Origin: Branchipolynoe longqiensis
Taxonomy: Eukaryota; Annelida; Polychaeta; Phyllodocida; Polynoidae
DNA: 64,000 nt
NCBI GenBank assembly: GCA_030323885.1
Contig: CM059186.1
Location: forward strand, 154,103,064-154,167,063
Direction of reading: 5' to 3'
Each line of letters begins with the position of its first letter. Position 1 is the stretch's first letter. Positions 1 through 11,068 of this stretch are shown here, one piece after another. A program made the translations under genes and the position numbers. The notes beneath the pieces are model-generated. The model made no database searches. It saw only the letters and a list, made by a program, of their open reading frames with translations, and was not told the DNA's origin.

Positions 1-1263
1 GTGAGAGCTATCGGCCAGTAAAATACATGCTGCTGTATTATGTCACTAGCTCGTAGAAGTTGGGCAGTTCAGCGATTTTCTGTGAACGTAGTGGGAAAAT
101 GTGGCATTTTCTCCCAAATTTTCAACATATAGATGGACTTACAAAAAAATTAGCTAATTTAGCCCAATTTTCGGCAGGTAAGAGCTTGGTGTATGTAGAA
201 ACTGATCTGCTATCGGTGCTATACGTTTATTATGATAGAAATGTGATAAATGGCGTTGCGGTGGATTCACTATAGGAATGCTGCTACTCGTGGTGACGCT
301 GAGTTGTCGCAGCGCTAGTCAACAGGTTCGGGATTGCTGGTAATGTAATATTTAAGCACAGCACAAATCTTGAAGGGGAAATTTGAATGTATAAAATACC
401 AACACTTGAGTAAGTCTTTTCCCAGGAAGAAATATGTGCCATATAAGCTGAGAAAAGAACTCAAAAGTCATCAAACTTTCAGTGCTCAGCCGTGATAATC
501 AGTAAATGGCCCCCATATAAATTTAAAATAATCAGTTTGTTAAACATATTTGTTTGTGCGCCAAGCGGTTTGTTTGTATTTGGTGCGATTTTAGAGATAT
601 TTAACCTTTTTCTGTATGAAGATTTTGGGTTATTTTAGTAGGTTGTCTGTCATATTGGTTTATGGCTTTCAAAACAAATGTATTGTGATAAAGCCCTTAA
701 ATCCCTTTCATTTGACATATGGATGGACTTGGGCCTAATAGGTCAAGTAGAAGCAACGTTATGATATGTAAGAAATTCTTCCCTTTACACACAGGGTCTG
801 GCCCCTGTGCTGCCAACTACTACAGCGGAGTGACCCAACTATATAGAACACGGGGAAAGTAGCTGATGGGGTCTATTGCCAAGATTGTTCGAGTATGTGG
901 TATTACCTACAGGATAGGGCACACATGCCAGAATTCGCTGATCGTTGTATACAAGTAATGATCGTTCAATGATGCATGTATTGAGATTTCCCTTTAGTAT
1001 GCCTAATCGTTGGCGCACAAAAGTTATGGGATCTAATAATAGATCTATGTGGAAGCAAGTCCCTTTTGTATTTTGAACAGATCTTTTCCAGGTTATTTTT
1101 ACTTTTACTTTTACAAGCAGATGTCTTTTGATAGTGCTACAACTTTGGAAAATGTAAATCTCATTGAACATGTACACTGCTTCTGATACATGCTACTGCT
1201 CCTGTTGTTACTGCTTCAGATCGATCTTTGTGTTGGGGATCTTGATTATTATAAAGCTCTTGT
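1..1263. other. Upstream intergenic, no gene recognised
   Basis: No coding exon is supported. A fragment at about 512-648 resembles the interior of the MITE at 21771-22551, sharing the text around TTTAGAGATATTT and CTGTATGAAGATT. The open frames here are short and have no family resemblance. Confidence 0.6.
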
Positions 1264-1455
1264 GAATGCGATATATATATATTATATTAATACATATATT
1301 AGGGCATATAGGCCCTACATATATTATAATAAATTATATATTATATTTTAGGGTACATATATTATATATAACATTATATAGCATGAATACTATATATTAT
1401 ATATATATATTATATATATTGTATATTATATGTATATATATTATATATTAATAGA
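1264..1455. repeat. AT-rich (TA)n-type low-complexity tract
   Basis: Almost pure A/T with irregular TATATA and ATTATA runs. Confidence 0.85.
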
Positions 1456-2175
1456 ATATTAATACTGGCATAATCATTGATGATATCTTCCCATTATAGG
1501 GGGGAGGGGGTAAGTTGTGGCATTGTCCAGTTAAGTCTACCAGAGGCTAAGGAATAAACATATCCCCAAAAGTTAATAGAGAGTCTCAAAGAGCAAGATC
1601 TTCTTCATATATATGGACAATATTAAGACCACAGGATTCTTCATAATGGTGTGGTGGGAGGTTCAAAATGTGTTATAAAATGGCACAACTTACCCCAGGT
1701 ATGGGGTGAGTTGTGCCACCCTTTGGGGTAAGATGTTCCAGTAATAAATGCACATTGGTCATGTTGCTTCGTCAATGTGGGTAATTCGGGACCGAGACGG
1801 GACAGATAGGGCCCCCCCCCCCCACTGTTGAACCCACACCACCCTTCACACCACCCTTCCCCCCTATTATTATAGGCCAACCCACCCTCCTCCAGGTGGC
1901 AACACCGGTGACTGACCTCTGACGTCACTTCCGCCCATCCCGACGCATCAATGGCACTCGCCCACCAGACGCCGGACCGACCACACTACCCGCCTTTCTC
2001 ACCACCCCACTCCACCCTACTATTAATAGGTGACTCGCAGGGTTGAGTGCCAGGTCGTCCAGAAAAAAATGTAACCCTATGCCTGAACATTACATGACAA
2101 TTGAACTTGAACTGTCCTCTTTGAACTTACACTAATAAATTACCCATACTATGTAGTTCCGTCTCATGTCCTGAA
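1456..2175. other. Intergenic, low complexity, no gene
   Basis: Contains G-rich and C-rich runs (for example a C12 tract near 1812-1823) and CCACCC-rich text around 1830-2040. No exon or known repeat can be supported. Confidence 0.5.
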
Positions 2176-2478
2176 TTAGTCTTTTAATGCTTACAATTAC
2201 ATACATACAGGCAATGCCTTTACATATACAGGGTAGGTTCAACAACTATACAGTGCATAACTTGTACAGGATCCTGTTCATGGCACCAGTGTCGTGGGGG
2301 GGGGGGGTGATGAAAATGGAAAATATTGCACCTAGAGCGGGACTCGAACCCACATCTCTTTGCATTCCGGGTGAGTGTGTTAACCATTACATCACCTAGG
2401 TTCCCTGATGTCACCACACTACCCACACCTATCTGTCTATCTGGTCCTTTGCCTGAGAGGTCGGTGCAGACTACTACA
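2176..2478 (-). repeat. SINE-2 copy, minus strand, with tRNA-like core
   Basis: On the minus strand a tRNA-like core (box A TGATGTAATGGTTAACAC, box B GTGGGTTCGAGTCC at about 2333-2400) is followed by a tail ending near TAAGCATTAAAAGACTAA. The same sequence recurs at 61147-61431, and parts recur at 43251-43457, 57278-57397 and 61012-61102. Confidence 0.75.
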
Positions 2479-2844
2479 CATATAAGAGCATTTTCAGCAG
2501 TTTTTACTGATACTGAACCTACATGTAATGGTACCAAAATGTGATAGCTCTGGCTAAAACACTCTTAATTACAACTCAACTATAGCTTTCATCAAGATGG
2601 AAATAAAACTTATAGTAATCATCCAAGAAAAGACTATATATATGGATATATGAATGGCTATAGAAAACTACTGTTTTAACCTATTTTGGCCCGGTTAGGA
2701 TGATAATATTCTAATGTGTCTGAAACAGCCACTGACAAAATGCAATGGAAATGAATTGACATATAGAAGTACATTTTAACACATGACAACGTTTATAGAA
2801 TAGTGCTCTGATTCTAGTTTAACACTACAAACCTACCTACAATC

Positions 2845-3125
2845 GTGGGGTCAAGGGTTTGAATCCTGGTCGAGTCAAACCAATGACTTTAAAATTGATA
2901 CTTGTTGCTTCCTAGTCTGGTGCTTGGCATTATTAGGATAGGACAAGGACTGGTTGGCTCAGTGTCAGGATAATGTGACTGAGTGGGATATCAGGTCATG
3001 GTGCTGGTGGCCTGGTATTCCAGTGGGGCAACACTATAAAGTCGCCATGAGTGTGCACTGTCACAAGTCGGTAGCCGTCCTGATATGACCTTAGATGTTT
3101 CTAGGACGTAAAACAAACAAACAAA
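2845..3125 (+). repeat. SINE-1 copy (5' truncated)
   Basis: Starts in the box B part of the tRNA-like head and runs through the family body (GGTCGAGTCAAACCAATGAC, GGGATATCAGGTCATGGTG, GGGGCAACACTATAAAGTCG) to the tail GATATGACCTTAGATGTT, then TAAAACAAACAAAC. This is the most abundant SINE of the window. Confidence 0.8.
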
Positions 3126-3164
3126 ACATACACACACACATACATACATACACACACGTTGTAT

Positions 3165-3706
3165 ATGTGACGTCCTATACACAAATAGCCTGAACTGAGA
3201 GTAGTAATCATGTGTGGTCTCTGTGGCTTAGTGGTTAGAGTGTTGAACTTGTAATCTGAAGTTGTTTGTTGTTGTGTGTTCAAACCCTCAGTTTGCATGA
3301 ACTGGATTTAATTGACATCAGCATCTTAAGAGACTATGTTCATCTACAAGTTGTCTCATTAGCGCACAATCAAATATCAGACCTGTCTGTCTTCAGTCAT
3401 ATGCCTCACCTCATACACTTTTTTACATTCAACAACAAAAAAACGTTTTTCATCTATCTCTGTTTCTCATTGAATTATGCAATGTAATTGTACTAACATA
3501 TATTTTACATTATGCAAATATATTTCCTGATTGAACTACTCTAAAGAAGATTGAAAATACCTCAGTTTTACACTCCCTTCTCTCCACTCACTCAGCCATT
3601 GTCACAATAATTACATTCAACAACAAAAAAACGTTTTTCATCTATATCTGTTTCTCATTGAATTATGTAATGTAATTGTACTAACATATATTTTACATTA
3701 TGCAGT
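3165..3706 (+). repeat. SINE-3 copy, interrupted by an LRR-coding fragment
   Basis: A tRNA-Thr(TGT)-like head (GTGGCTTAGTGGTTAGAG, then TGTGTTCAAACCC) sits at about 3213-3290. The family tail ACATTCAACAACAAAAAAAC resumes at about 3425. Other copies (10351-10618 minus, 21584-22640) run directly from head to tail, so 3293-3424 is foreign to the SINE. The tail portion is partly duplicated at 3613-3706. Confidence 0.75.
3293..3424 (+). pseudogene. Leucine-rich-repeat exon fragment inside a SINE
   Basis: Reads L-H-E-L-D-L-I-D-I-S-I-L-R-D-Y, then L-Q-V-V-S-L-A-H-N-Q-I-S-D-L-S, then M-P-H-L-I-H-F, which fits two LRR units of the SDS22/LRRC23 style. It begins after CCCTCAG, which looks like a splice acceptor. 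The 3' edge runs into the SINE tail with no GT donor, so it is unlikely to be a working exon. The parent gene is not in this window. Confidence 0.6.
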
Positions 3707-3718
3707 AGCCTTAATAGC

Positions 3719-4060
3719 GCTTCGAATTTATGGTTAAATTGATAAAATTTCACTTATTGCATATGTAATTCTGTTAAATATGATCGCATTCAATAGATTG
3801 AGAGCCTCACACGCACACTAACCGCACCGGTGTCGTATCGTCAGCGGCCTGTCATCGTCAGCGGCCTGTCGTCGCTTCTGCGCATGCGCGGATTTTCGCA
3901 CGTTGCGGCGATCACTGCTATTTGTTTTGTTTACACTCGGCGATTCGACGCTGATCGAGCTGCTACGTTAATATCGCTTGGAATTTAAGGTTAATTTAAT
4001 TAAATTTCATTATTTGAGTATGTAATTCTGTTAAATATGATCGCATTCAATAGATTTCGG
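3719..4060 (+). repeat. Direct repeat pair, about 86 bp
   Basis: Two similar copies, 3719-3805 and about 3975-4060, share TATGTAATTCTGTTAAATAT and TGATCGCATTCAATAGATT. They flank the left arm of the long inverted repeat described separately. Confidence 0.7.
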
Positions 4061-4209
4061 CCTAATCGGTCCCTAACACAGCCGGGTACCGTGCCTGAGC
4101 TTGTAGCCGGCGAGGGAATGGGTCTTTTGCATATGTCTTAAAATCCGCGCATGCGCAGAAGCGACGACAGGCCGCTGACGATGACAGGCCGCTGACGATA
4201 CGACACCGG
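3827..4209. repeat. Perfect 69-bp inverted repeat with 245-bp spacer
   Basis: Arms 3827-3895 and 4141-4209 are exact reverse complements. Each contains a doubled CAGCGGCCTGTC-type unit and GCGCATGCGC. They may be terminal repeats of a small transposon or foldback element. Confidence 0.85.
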
Positions 4210-4408
4210 CTACGGTCGGCGGTTAGGGCTAACTCCCATTGGTGCATACCGATTTGTCACATTTAGCCGTGAGGGGATACCTTAGCCGCGGTTACGGCCC
4301 TAACCCCGATTCGTGCATACGGGCCCAGTACTAAGCATGCACCACCCCTGTGGCACAAATCTGAACTATTCCGAGTTTGTTTGTTTTCCCGACGAGGTAT
4401 AGATAGTC

Positions 4409-5070
4409 CCTTTAAAGGAGTAAAATTTGAAGATTTTAACCTTTGAAACTATCATATTCATTTTTGCATACCTTTTTTCTATTTATTGGTCAATTTTCAT
4501 GAAGATTGAGTGATGATTAGATGCATTTCAGTAGGGAATAGAGGCATTCGACTGGGACCGTTCCATCCGCAAGATTTAGGCTCTGTCAAAATGCTTCAGT
4601 GGTTTCAGCCAATCAGAGCTGTTCTCTTCCATTGCAAATGGCAGCCCTGTATGGAGGCAGCCATTTGCAATCGAAAAGAACCAATCAGAGCTGTTCATTT
4701 CCATTGCAAATGGCTGCCCCGTAGAGGGCAGCCATTTGCAATCGATAAGAACAGCTCTGATTGGCTGAAGCTACTAAATCTTTCAACCTTTCCATATCAG
4801 CCATCTTGAAATACACCATGTGACCATATTCACACTATTCAGGCGTGATCTAATTCGTCATCAGAACGAGGCTGATTACGGGTCGGGTATTGGAAATTGC
4901 CATAAGACACTGCTGTGTGCCCATGTGTATGAACTACTATAGAAATTAAAGGAGTAAAATTTGAAGATATTCACTTTTGAAACTATCATATTCATTTTTG
5001 CATACATTTTTTTCTATTTATTGGTCAATTTTCATGAAGATTGAGTGATGATCAGATGCATTTCAGTAGG
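4409..5070. repeat. Direct repeat pair flanking a hairpin element
   Basis: Copies at 4409-4536 and 4942-5070 share AAAGGAGTAAAATTTGAAGA and GATTGAGTGATGAT. A diverged inverted copy lies at about 6085-6180. Between them, 4606-4767 is bounded by a 20-bp inverted repeat (CAGCCAATCAGAGCTGTTCT). Confidence 0.7.
4606..4767. repeat. Nested hairpins with four ATTTGCAAT sites
   Basis: The outer arms 4606-4625 and 4748-4767 are reverse complements. Inside are two smaller hairpins formed by ATTGCAAATGGC and GCCATTTGCAAT, each with a short loop. The CCAAT and ATTTGCAAT motifs repeat in both orientations. Confidence 0.75.
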
Positions 5071-6389
5071 CAATGTCAACAAAGTCGCTCACCTTGGCTG
5101 CCAATCTTTTCTTAAATTCAAAATTGCATAACTTTCTTAACATAGATATAATATCAATAAGCAATGCTTAGGACCGACCCCCCAATATAACTACAGCAAA
5201 GTATTTTATGATTTTTCTTTACTCCACTCGCGGTGTTCGATTTGAAATTCTATCAACTCGGGTGACCCGAATACGGCCGTCATTTCCGTGGAGTAAACTA
5301 TTAATATTTCATTTGTGCACCCATGTTTATGCCAAATTGTTATTTATTTCTTTTAATTTTGAATAAAATCGAAGTTTTGAACTGCACGTATCGGCAAATT
5401 CTATGGCAGCGGGCATTTGTTTTGATATATTATTAACCAATAGCTGACCCCGAATACTGTCAATTGGGCCTGTGGACCTAATGCCTTGACAACCTCACTA
5501 CAGAGTAGCGCGGAGGAACATGTACACTGGCCCCAGTGACGTCATCGCACCATATATGGAAGGTCTGTAGCGAGGGACCAGTGTAGTTGTTCTGCAACTT
5601 GGCTTGTGCTACTCTCTGGCGGAGCATCATTAAGGCGTTAGGCCAATTGCTGTCATCCACCCTGTTTGCTGCGTCCCGAAGCTCGACGAGCGATTTCCGT
5701 TTCCGTTTGCTGGATTTTGATTTCTCGATTATTCAACAGGAGTTTACAAATGGCGGCGCCCATAGGGGGTTATTTCCGTTTCCATTTGCTGGATTTTGGT
5801 GATTTCATTTCCCACCTCTATGGGTAGGAGTATTGTTTATGATACATATATCTACATGCGTTAGTCTTAAGCCTCCCCAGAGGGTGGGTCGGTATTAAAA
5901 CTTTTTATTTGTACCCTTTTAAAGCTTTTATTAATTTGTAATTACTAAGACTAGGTGTTTAACTGTGTTGCACAGATAACTACGCTGACACTGACAGTGC
6001 TGCATTACATGATACCACCATAACTATGCAGACTTGAAGTTGACAGTCACCTTGTAGTTAAAGAATGGGAAAATCACCATGCAAGGGTCGCCGAATCTTC
6101 GTGAAAATTGGCCAATAGATAGAAAACAGGTATGCAAATGAGAATATGGTAGTTTAAAAAATGAATACCTTCAAATTTGACTGATTCCGAGAGGTTTTGG
6201 TCGACGAAAAAGTATTCGCATTACTTCTCATACAGCGGCGCCTCGCAGTCGTGTATGTGGCCTCAGTCTGGTTTCAACATGGCCACGGTGTGAATAGTGT
6301 GAATAGCATAACAAAAGAAATCATGTCTTACAATAAAAATGAAAGTTTAGGTAGATGCATGGTGTTTAACTGTACAAGTAGGGATTCCT
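5071..6389. other. Upstream region, no gene; repeat fragments
   Basis: At about 5220-5290 there is text similar to the right end of the MITE at 44330-44786 (GGTGTTCGATTTGAAATTCT, ACTCGGGTGACCC). At 5690-5800 the phrase ATTTCCGTTTCC...TTTGCTGGATTTTG occurs twice. No exon is supported. Confidence 0.5.
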
Positions 6390-6932
6390 AAGCCCTGTTT
6401 ACACAGGCGACTTAAGTTGGCTTAACTAATTCGCCTCCTTTAGTTCGACTCAAATTGGTTGTGTGGACACTACGCTGAGGCGACTTAAGGCTAAGTCGCC
6501 TCATCTAGTTTGCTTCAAGTAAACCACGTCGCGAGGTAGTATTGATGAAGCGAACTAGCTTAAGTCGGCCCATCTTGCCTGTGTGGACAGTAGCGGTTTA
6601 CTTGAGGCGGATTAAGCACGTCACACTATATAATATAATTTGGTCTATGAACCTGCTAGACGTGCACATGTATTTTTTTCATGATTTATTTTAAGGTTTT
6701 CACTGCCCAGCAGAAGTTTTGACCGTTCCAAACCAATACGATTCAGTCCATACATATCTAGGTCGAACCCACACTCTCTCATGGCGACGTCGACTAACCG
6801 AAACTGGCGCTGGTTAGTATGGACTTGCTCATGCGCAGATATCGATTTCCGCCTTAAACCGCTCCGTGTGTGGACACGACACTAGTTCGCCTTATCTGGT
6901 TCAGCCTGAAGTTGTGGGTGTGAACACGGCTC
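6390..6932. mobile_element. MITE-A copy 1
   Basis: Non-coding element of about 545 bp with terminal inverted repeats related to AAGCC-TGTTCACACGGGCGA and TGTGAACACGGCT. It shares its interior (CACTGCCCAGCAGAAGTTTT, CATGCGCAGATATCGA) with copies at 8330-8906 and 9653-10234. Confidence 0.8.
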
Positions 6933-7254
6933 TAGACTGGCACCCGGGGCCGTAAACTCATTAGTTCAACAAGTATACACCAGGGGCCTAGAACAGTCCA
7001 GAAGGAGGAGGCGTTGTTTGCCAGTATGGAGATCCTCTGCTACAGTACAACGACTACTGCTCGTGAGGTCTTACCACCTCCGTTGTTTGGAGGTCTCTAT
7101 ACTATAGACTAAAGTCTACACACAATTCATACGAGACAGCAACGGCATATTGGCATTGAGATCCCTGACAGATTACGGATGCATCGATCCATTCGTTAGT
7201 GTAGCGCAGAACACAAATTCTAGGACTTACGATAACATCACAACACAGAGAGGG

Positions 7255-7262
7255 TGACGTCA
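7255..7262. promoter_or_regulatory. CRE-like palindrome upstream of the SLC5 start
   Basis: A perfect TGACGTCA lies 55 nt before the initiator ATG, in the likely promoter or 5' UTR. This is the consensus for CREB/ATF bZIP factors. No TATA box is obvious nearby. One octamer can occur by chance, so function is only suggested. Confidence 0.35.
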
Positions 7263-7317
7263 CGGCGAGACTGTGTCTGCCACGCGAGTCGGTGAAACAA
7301 CAAATCGCTGTAATAAT

Positions 7318-7398
7318 ATGGCAGGCCAAACATTAGAAACATGGGATATTTTAGCAGTCGCCATTTATTTTGCGGCGGTGATTGGTGTCGGAATCTAT
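7318..7398 (+). CDS. SLC5A9-like: SLC5 exon 1 (residues 1-27)
   Basis: Starts at the only suitable ATG and encodes a short hydrophilic N-terminus, then the first hydrophobic helix (D-I-L-A-V-A-I-Y-F onwards). Ends in phase 0 before GTGAGT. The N-terminus is shorter than in mammalian SGLTs, which usually have 20 or more extra residues before this helix. Confidence 0.88.
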
Positions 7399-10300
7399 GT
7401 GAGTATGCTTTTCTGTTTGCAGAATAAAGGTTTTGAGTATGGACGATGATGCGTTGATCAAGTGATGTGCTTTGACAGATAAATTTGCAGCACATAATAT
7501 ACTATGATAGTATACATATTTTGAGTTATATTGACTCATTCATTCATTGGTCTGATTGAATATTGGTTTCAATTAGTGAAATAGCCTATGATCAAATATG
7601 TCACTGGAGGGAGACTTGCTGATCAATAGATGATTTCCATCACCAGCCCACCCTCTAACGGCAGTGGCAAGAACTGTTTTTGTGGGTGAGCAGTTTGCAC
7701 AAATACATTGATTGAATAGTAACCAAACCACAGAAGCTAGCACACACAAAAATACAGGAAAATAGAATTGAAAAAGGTCAAGACCTAATAAATAGCACAT
7801 ACATTTAACGAAAATAGGAATTTAAGATCCTCCGTTGAGTATCAGCTTAAAGTGGCCGGCTATTCTCTATGTCGGCGTGACGTCACAACCCGGCCAAACT
7901 ACTCGCGAAGGGGAAAACACCGCAGTAATTTGTGCTGCAGCAATGCTATGTCTATGCGGAGCATTTATTTTTGCAAAATAAATTTTAAAGCATTTAGACT
8001 ATAGAGACCTCTGATGTAAGAAGAGGAAGATCTGAAGTATTTAATATATCCTAAGAGCAATTTTCTCTGAAAGGATTAAAAACAGAGATAATATTGAAAG
8101 TTGGGATATTCTGAGTGCAGTGCCAGTGGTAGCCGTACCGGATCACGGCCTTAAAAACTATTTTCGCAAAATAAATTCAAAAACTTCCAATTGGCTGATA
8201 AAAAAAAATGCTGAATGTGAAATTGTAGAGAAAGATCTGAACTATTTAATAGAAATAACAGAAATTTGCTTTCAAAGCACCAACAAGCACAAATTACTGT
8301 GATAGTTAGGGTAGTTTTAGTGTTGTCTCTAAAGCCGTGTTCACACGGGCGATGTAAATCGATTCGTAGAAAGCGACTTGTATAGTTCGCCTCACATTTC
8401 TCGTGTGAACGGACGTCTGAGGCGGATTAGGGCTGAATCGACTCACGTGATGCACATACCGTAAACCACCTCACGAGGTAGTTTACGTGAGGCGATTTCT
8501 GTGAATCGATTTATTTTGTCCGTGTGGACGCAGTGAGGCGGATTAAGCACCCCACACGCATGCGCAGTCGAGACCTTAGTTTGTTGACTTTTCGGTCGAT
8601 CAAAAGCGCATATTATATAATTTAATTAATGAAACCGCTATCTATGCACAGATATTTTTTTCATCATTTGTTTTTAGGGTTTCACTGCCCAGCAGAAGTT
8701 TTGACTGTTCCAAACCAATACGATTCATTAAATACATATCTAGGTCGAATCCACTCTCTCGTGGTGGCGCTGGTCACACTGGTCTTGCTCATGCGCAGAT
8801 ATCGACTTCCGGCCCAAGTAGTGCTCATGTGAACGGGCGGATAATTCGACTCACCTGATTCGATTTGTCTGATTCGCCTCACATTTTGCCCATGTGAACA
8901 CGGCTTATGACAGTGGCATTTGTTTTACACTTAGCGCATTGTGAGCGCAAAAAGTGCCTGGATGTCCGACATCGAGAATACCTCGTGGCGACGGGAACCG
9001 TACTCCGACAAATCCCCTCCTAGCACAACTCTGTTTAGTTTTTTTGTTTACATAACCAGATATGTTGGGGGAGAGTTGTAGACTCACTGCACCTAAACTG
9101 GGTCAGGGAGAGTGCTGAAATAGTGGGGGGGGGGGGGGGGGGGGGGGGGTGTTGAGACTGGGTGAGAAGTGGGTCAGTGCTGAGGTCAGGGTGGGGGTGT
9201 GGATGGGGGTCTGAGGCTGGGCCTGTAGCTGGCAGCTGTTGTTTTGAAAATGGATGGGTGAGTGGAGAAAATGGAGTAAAACTTATGGTGCTGTCACATT
9301 ACGACGTGTCTCGCCAACGTGCGTCGATGTGTCTCACTTTTTGGTGAAACGTCGGGAGACGTCTGGAAGCATTATGCGCGCGTTAGGTACTCGTTGATGG
9401 ACGGCGACGTGCGTCATTGCAGAAAACTTTTGACGACCAACAACGCGCGACAACGCGCAGGTGTCAATATTATGGCTACGTTAGGAGCACGTGGAGATCG
9501 CTGGAATAACACACGTGAGGGTCGTTACCACACGTTGCGCCAAATGGTTGCTTTTTTTGTCTGTTGTTGTTTTATGTCCTACCAACATCTAAGGTCATAT
9601 CAGGACGGCGCGCCAAACTTTTTTATTTTCCCGCACAATGTCGGCTGTAACTTAAGCCCTGTTCACACGGGCGATTTAATCCGCTTCATATAAAGCGCCT
9701 TGCCTAGTTCGCCTCACATTTTGCCGTGTGAACGCAATGTGAGGCGGATTAGGGCTTAATCGATTCATATGATTCGCTTTATCTAATCCACCGAAGCGAG
9801 GTGGTTTAGATTAAGCGAACTAGCTTAGGTCGGCCCATCTCGCCCGTGTGAACGCAACCAACTTACTTGAGGTGGATTAAGCACCTCACACTATATAATA
9901 TAATTTGGTCTATGAACCGGCTAGAGGTGCACAGATATTTTTTTCATGATTTATTTTTAGGGTTTCACTGCCCAGCAGAAGTTTTGACTGTTCCAAACCA
10001 ATACGATTCAGTAAATACATATCTAGGTCGAACCCACACTCTCTCGTGCCCACCTCGACGAACCCAAAATGGCGCTGGTTAGTCTGGACTTGCTCATGCG
10101 CAGATATCCACTTCCGCCTTAAACCGATTCAAAGCACTGCCCGTGTGAACGCGAAACACTTTCAAACTAAATCGTATCATATGATTCGATTTGTCTAATT
10201 CGCTTCACATTTTGCCCGTGTGAACACGGCTTTAGTGTAAGCTACCAATACGTTGCGCTGACACCAAAAATCTTGACGTTTCTCGATTAAAAGTGATTTT

Positions 10301-11031
10301 GCCCGTTGGCGGCACGGCGGCGAGATACGTCGTAGTGTGACAGGGCTATAAGGTATTTTCAATTTTCTTTAGAGTAGTTCAAACAGGAAATATATTTGCT
10401 TTAATGTGAAATATATGTTAGTACAATTACATTGCATAATTCAATCAGAAACACATAGAAGGAAAAATGTTTTTTGTTGTTGAATGTAAAAAGAGGTGAA
10501 ACACATGGGGTTTGAACCCACAACACTAAACAACTTCAGATTACAAGTTCAACACCTTAACCACTAGGCCACAGACACCACACATAATTACTTGTCTCAG
10601 TTCAGGCTATTTGTATATGGGTCACTCTCATGAAAACTGGTCAGCATGGGATGGGATTTTAAAACATCAATAAAAAACATCCTACTCATTTTTTTCCTTA
10701 TACTTTTCATATTCAGATTTAATGTAAGAAATAAGGGAAATAAAATAAACCACTGGTCTTTTTAGTTATGAAGTGTTTTTGTACAAAATAAAACCCATTT
10801 ATTAAGCAGACTGTGTGGTGTCCTAAACATGTGTTACGTCTGAGCAACACATGTTATACTGTCATGAAATAGCTTAATCATGGACTACAACTGTATTTTT
10901 TATCTCATCAATTTATATTTTACATAGATGTAAAGGAGAGATTTCCAGCTTTCATTTCGAACCAAAAAAATCTTTAAAATTCAAATATTAAATTTTAACT
11001 CTCCACGATGTATATATACAAGGTTTCTTTC

Positions 11032-11068
<37 letters not shown>

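Larger units (their letters stand above)
9245..10618 (-). repeat. SINE-3 copy on minus strand, split by nested MITEs
   Basis: The tRNA-like head (minus) is at about 10505-10590 and the tail continues to 10351. Sequence 9245-9283 matches the distal tail of the other copies (GGGTGAGTGGAGA, GTAAAACT). The two parts are separated by MITE-B. Confidence 0.7.

Noticed and set aside
839..1177. 112-codon minus-strand frame
   Set aside because: No family resemblance, no splice context and AT-rich intergenic composition.
1..7300. A second gene upstream of SLC5
   Set aside because: Only SINEs, small inverted-repeat elements and one isolated LRR fragment are present; no linked exons found.
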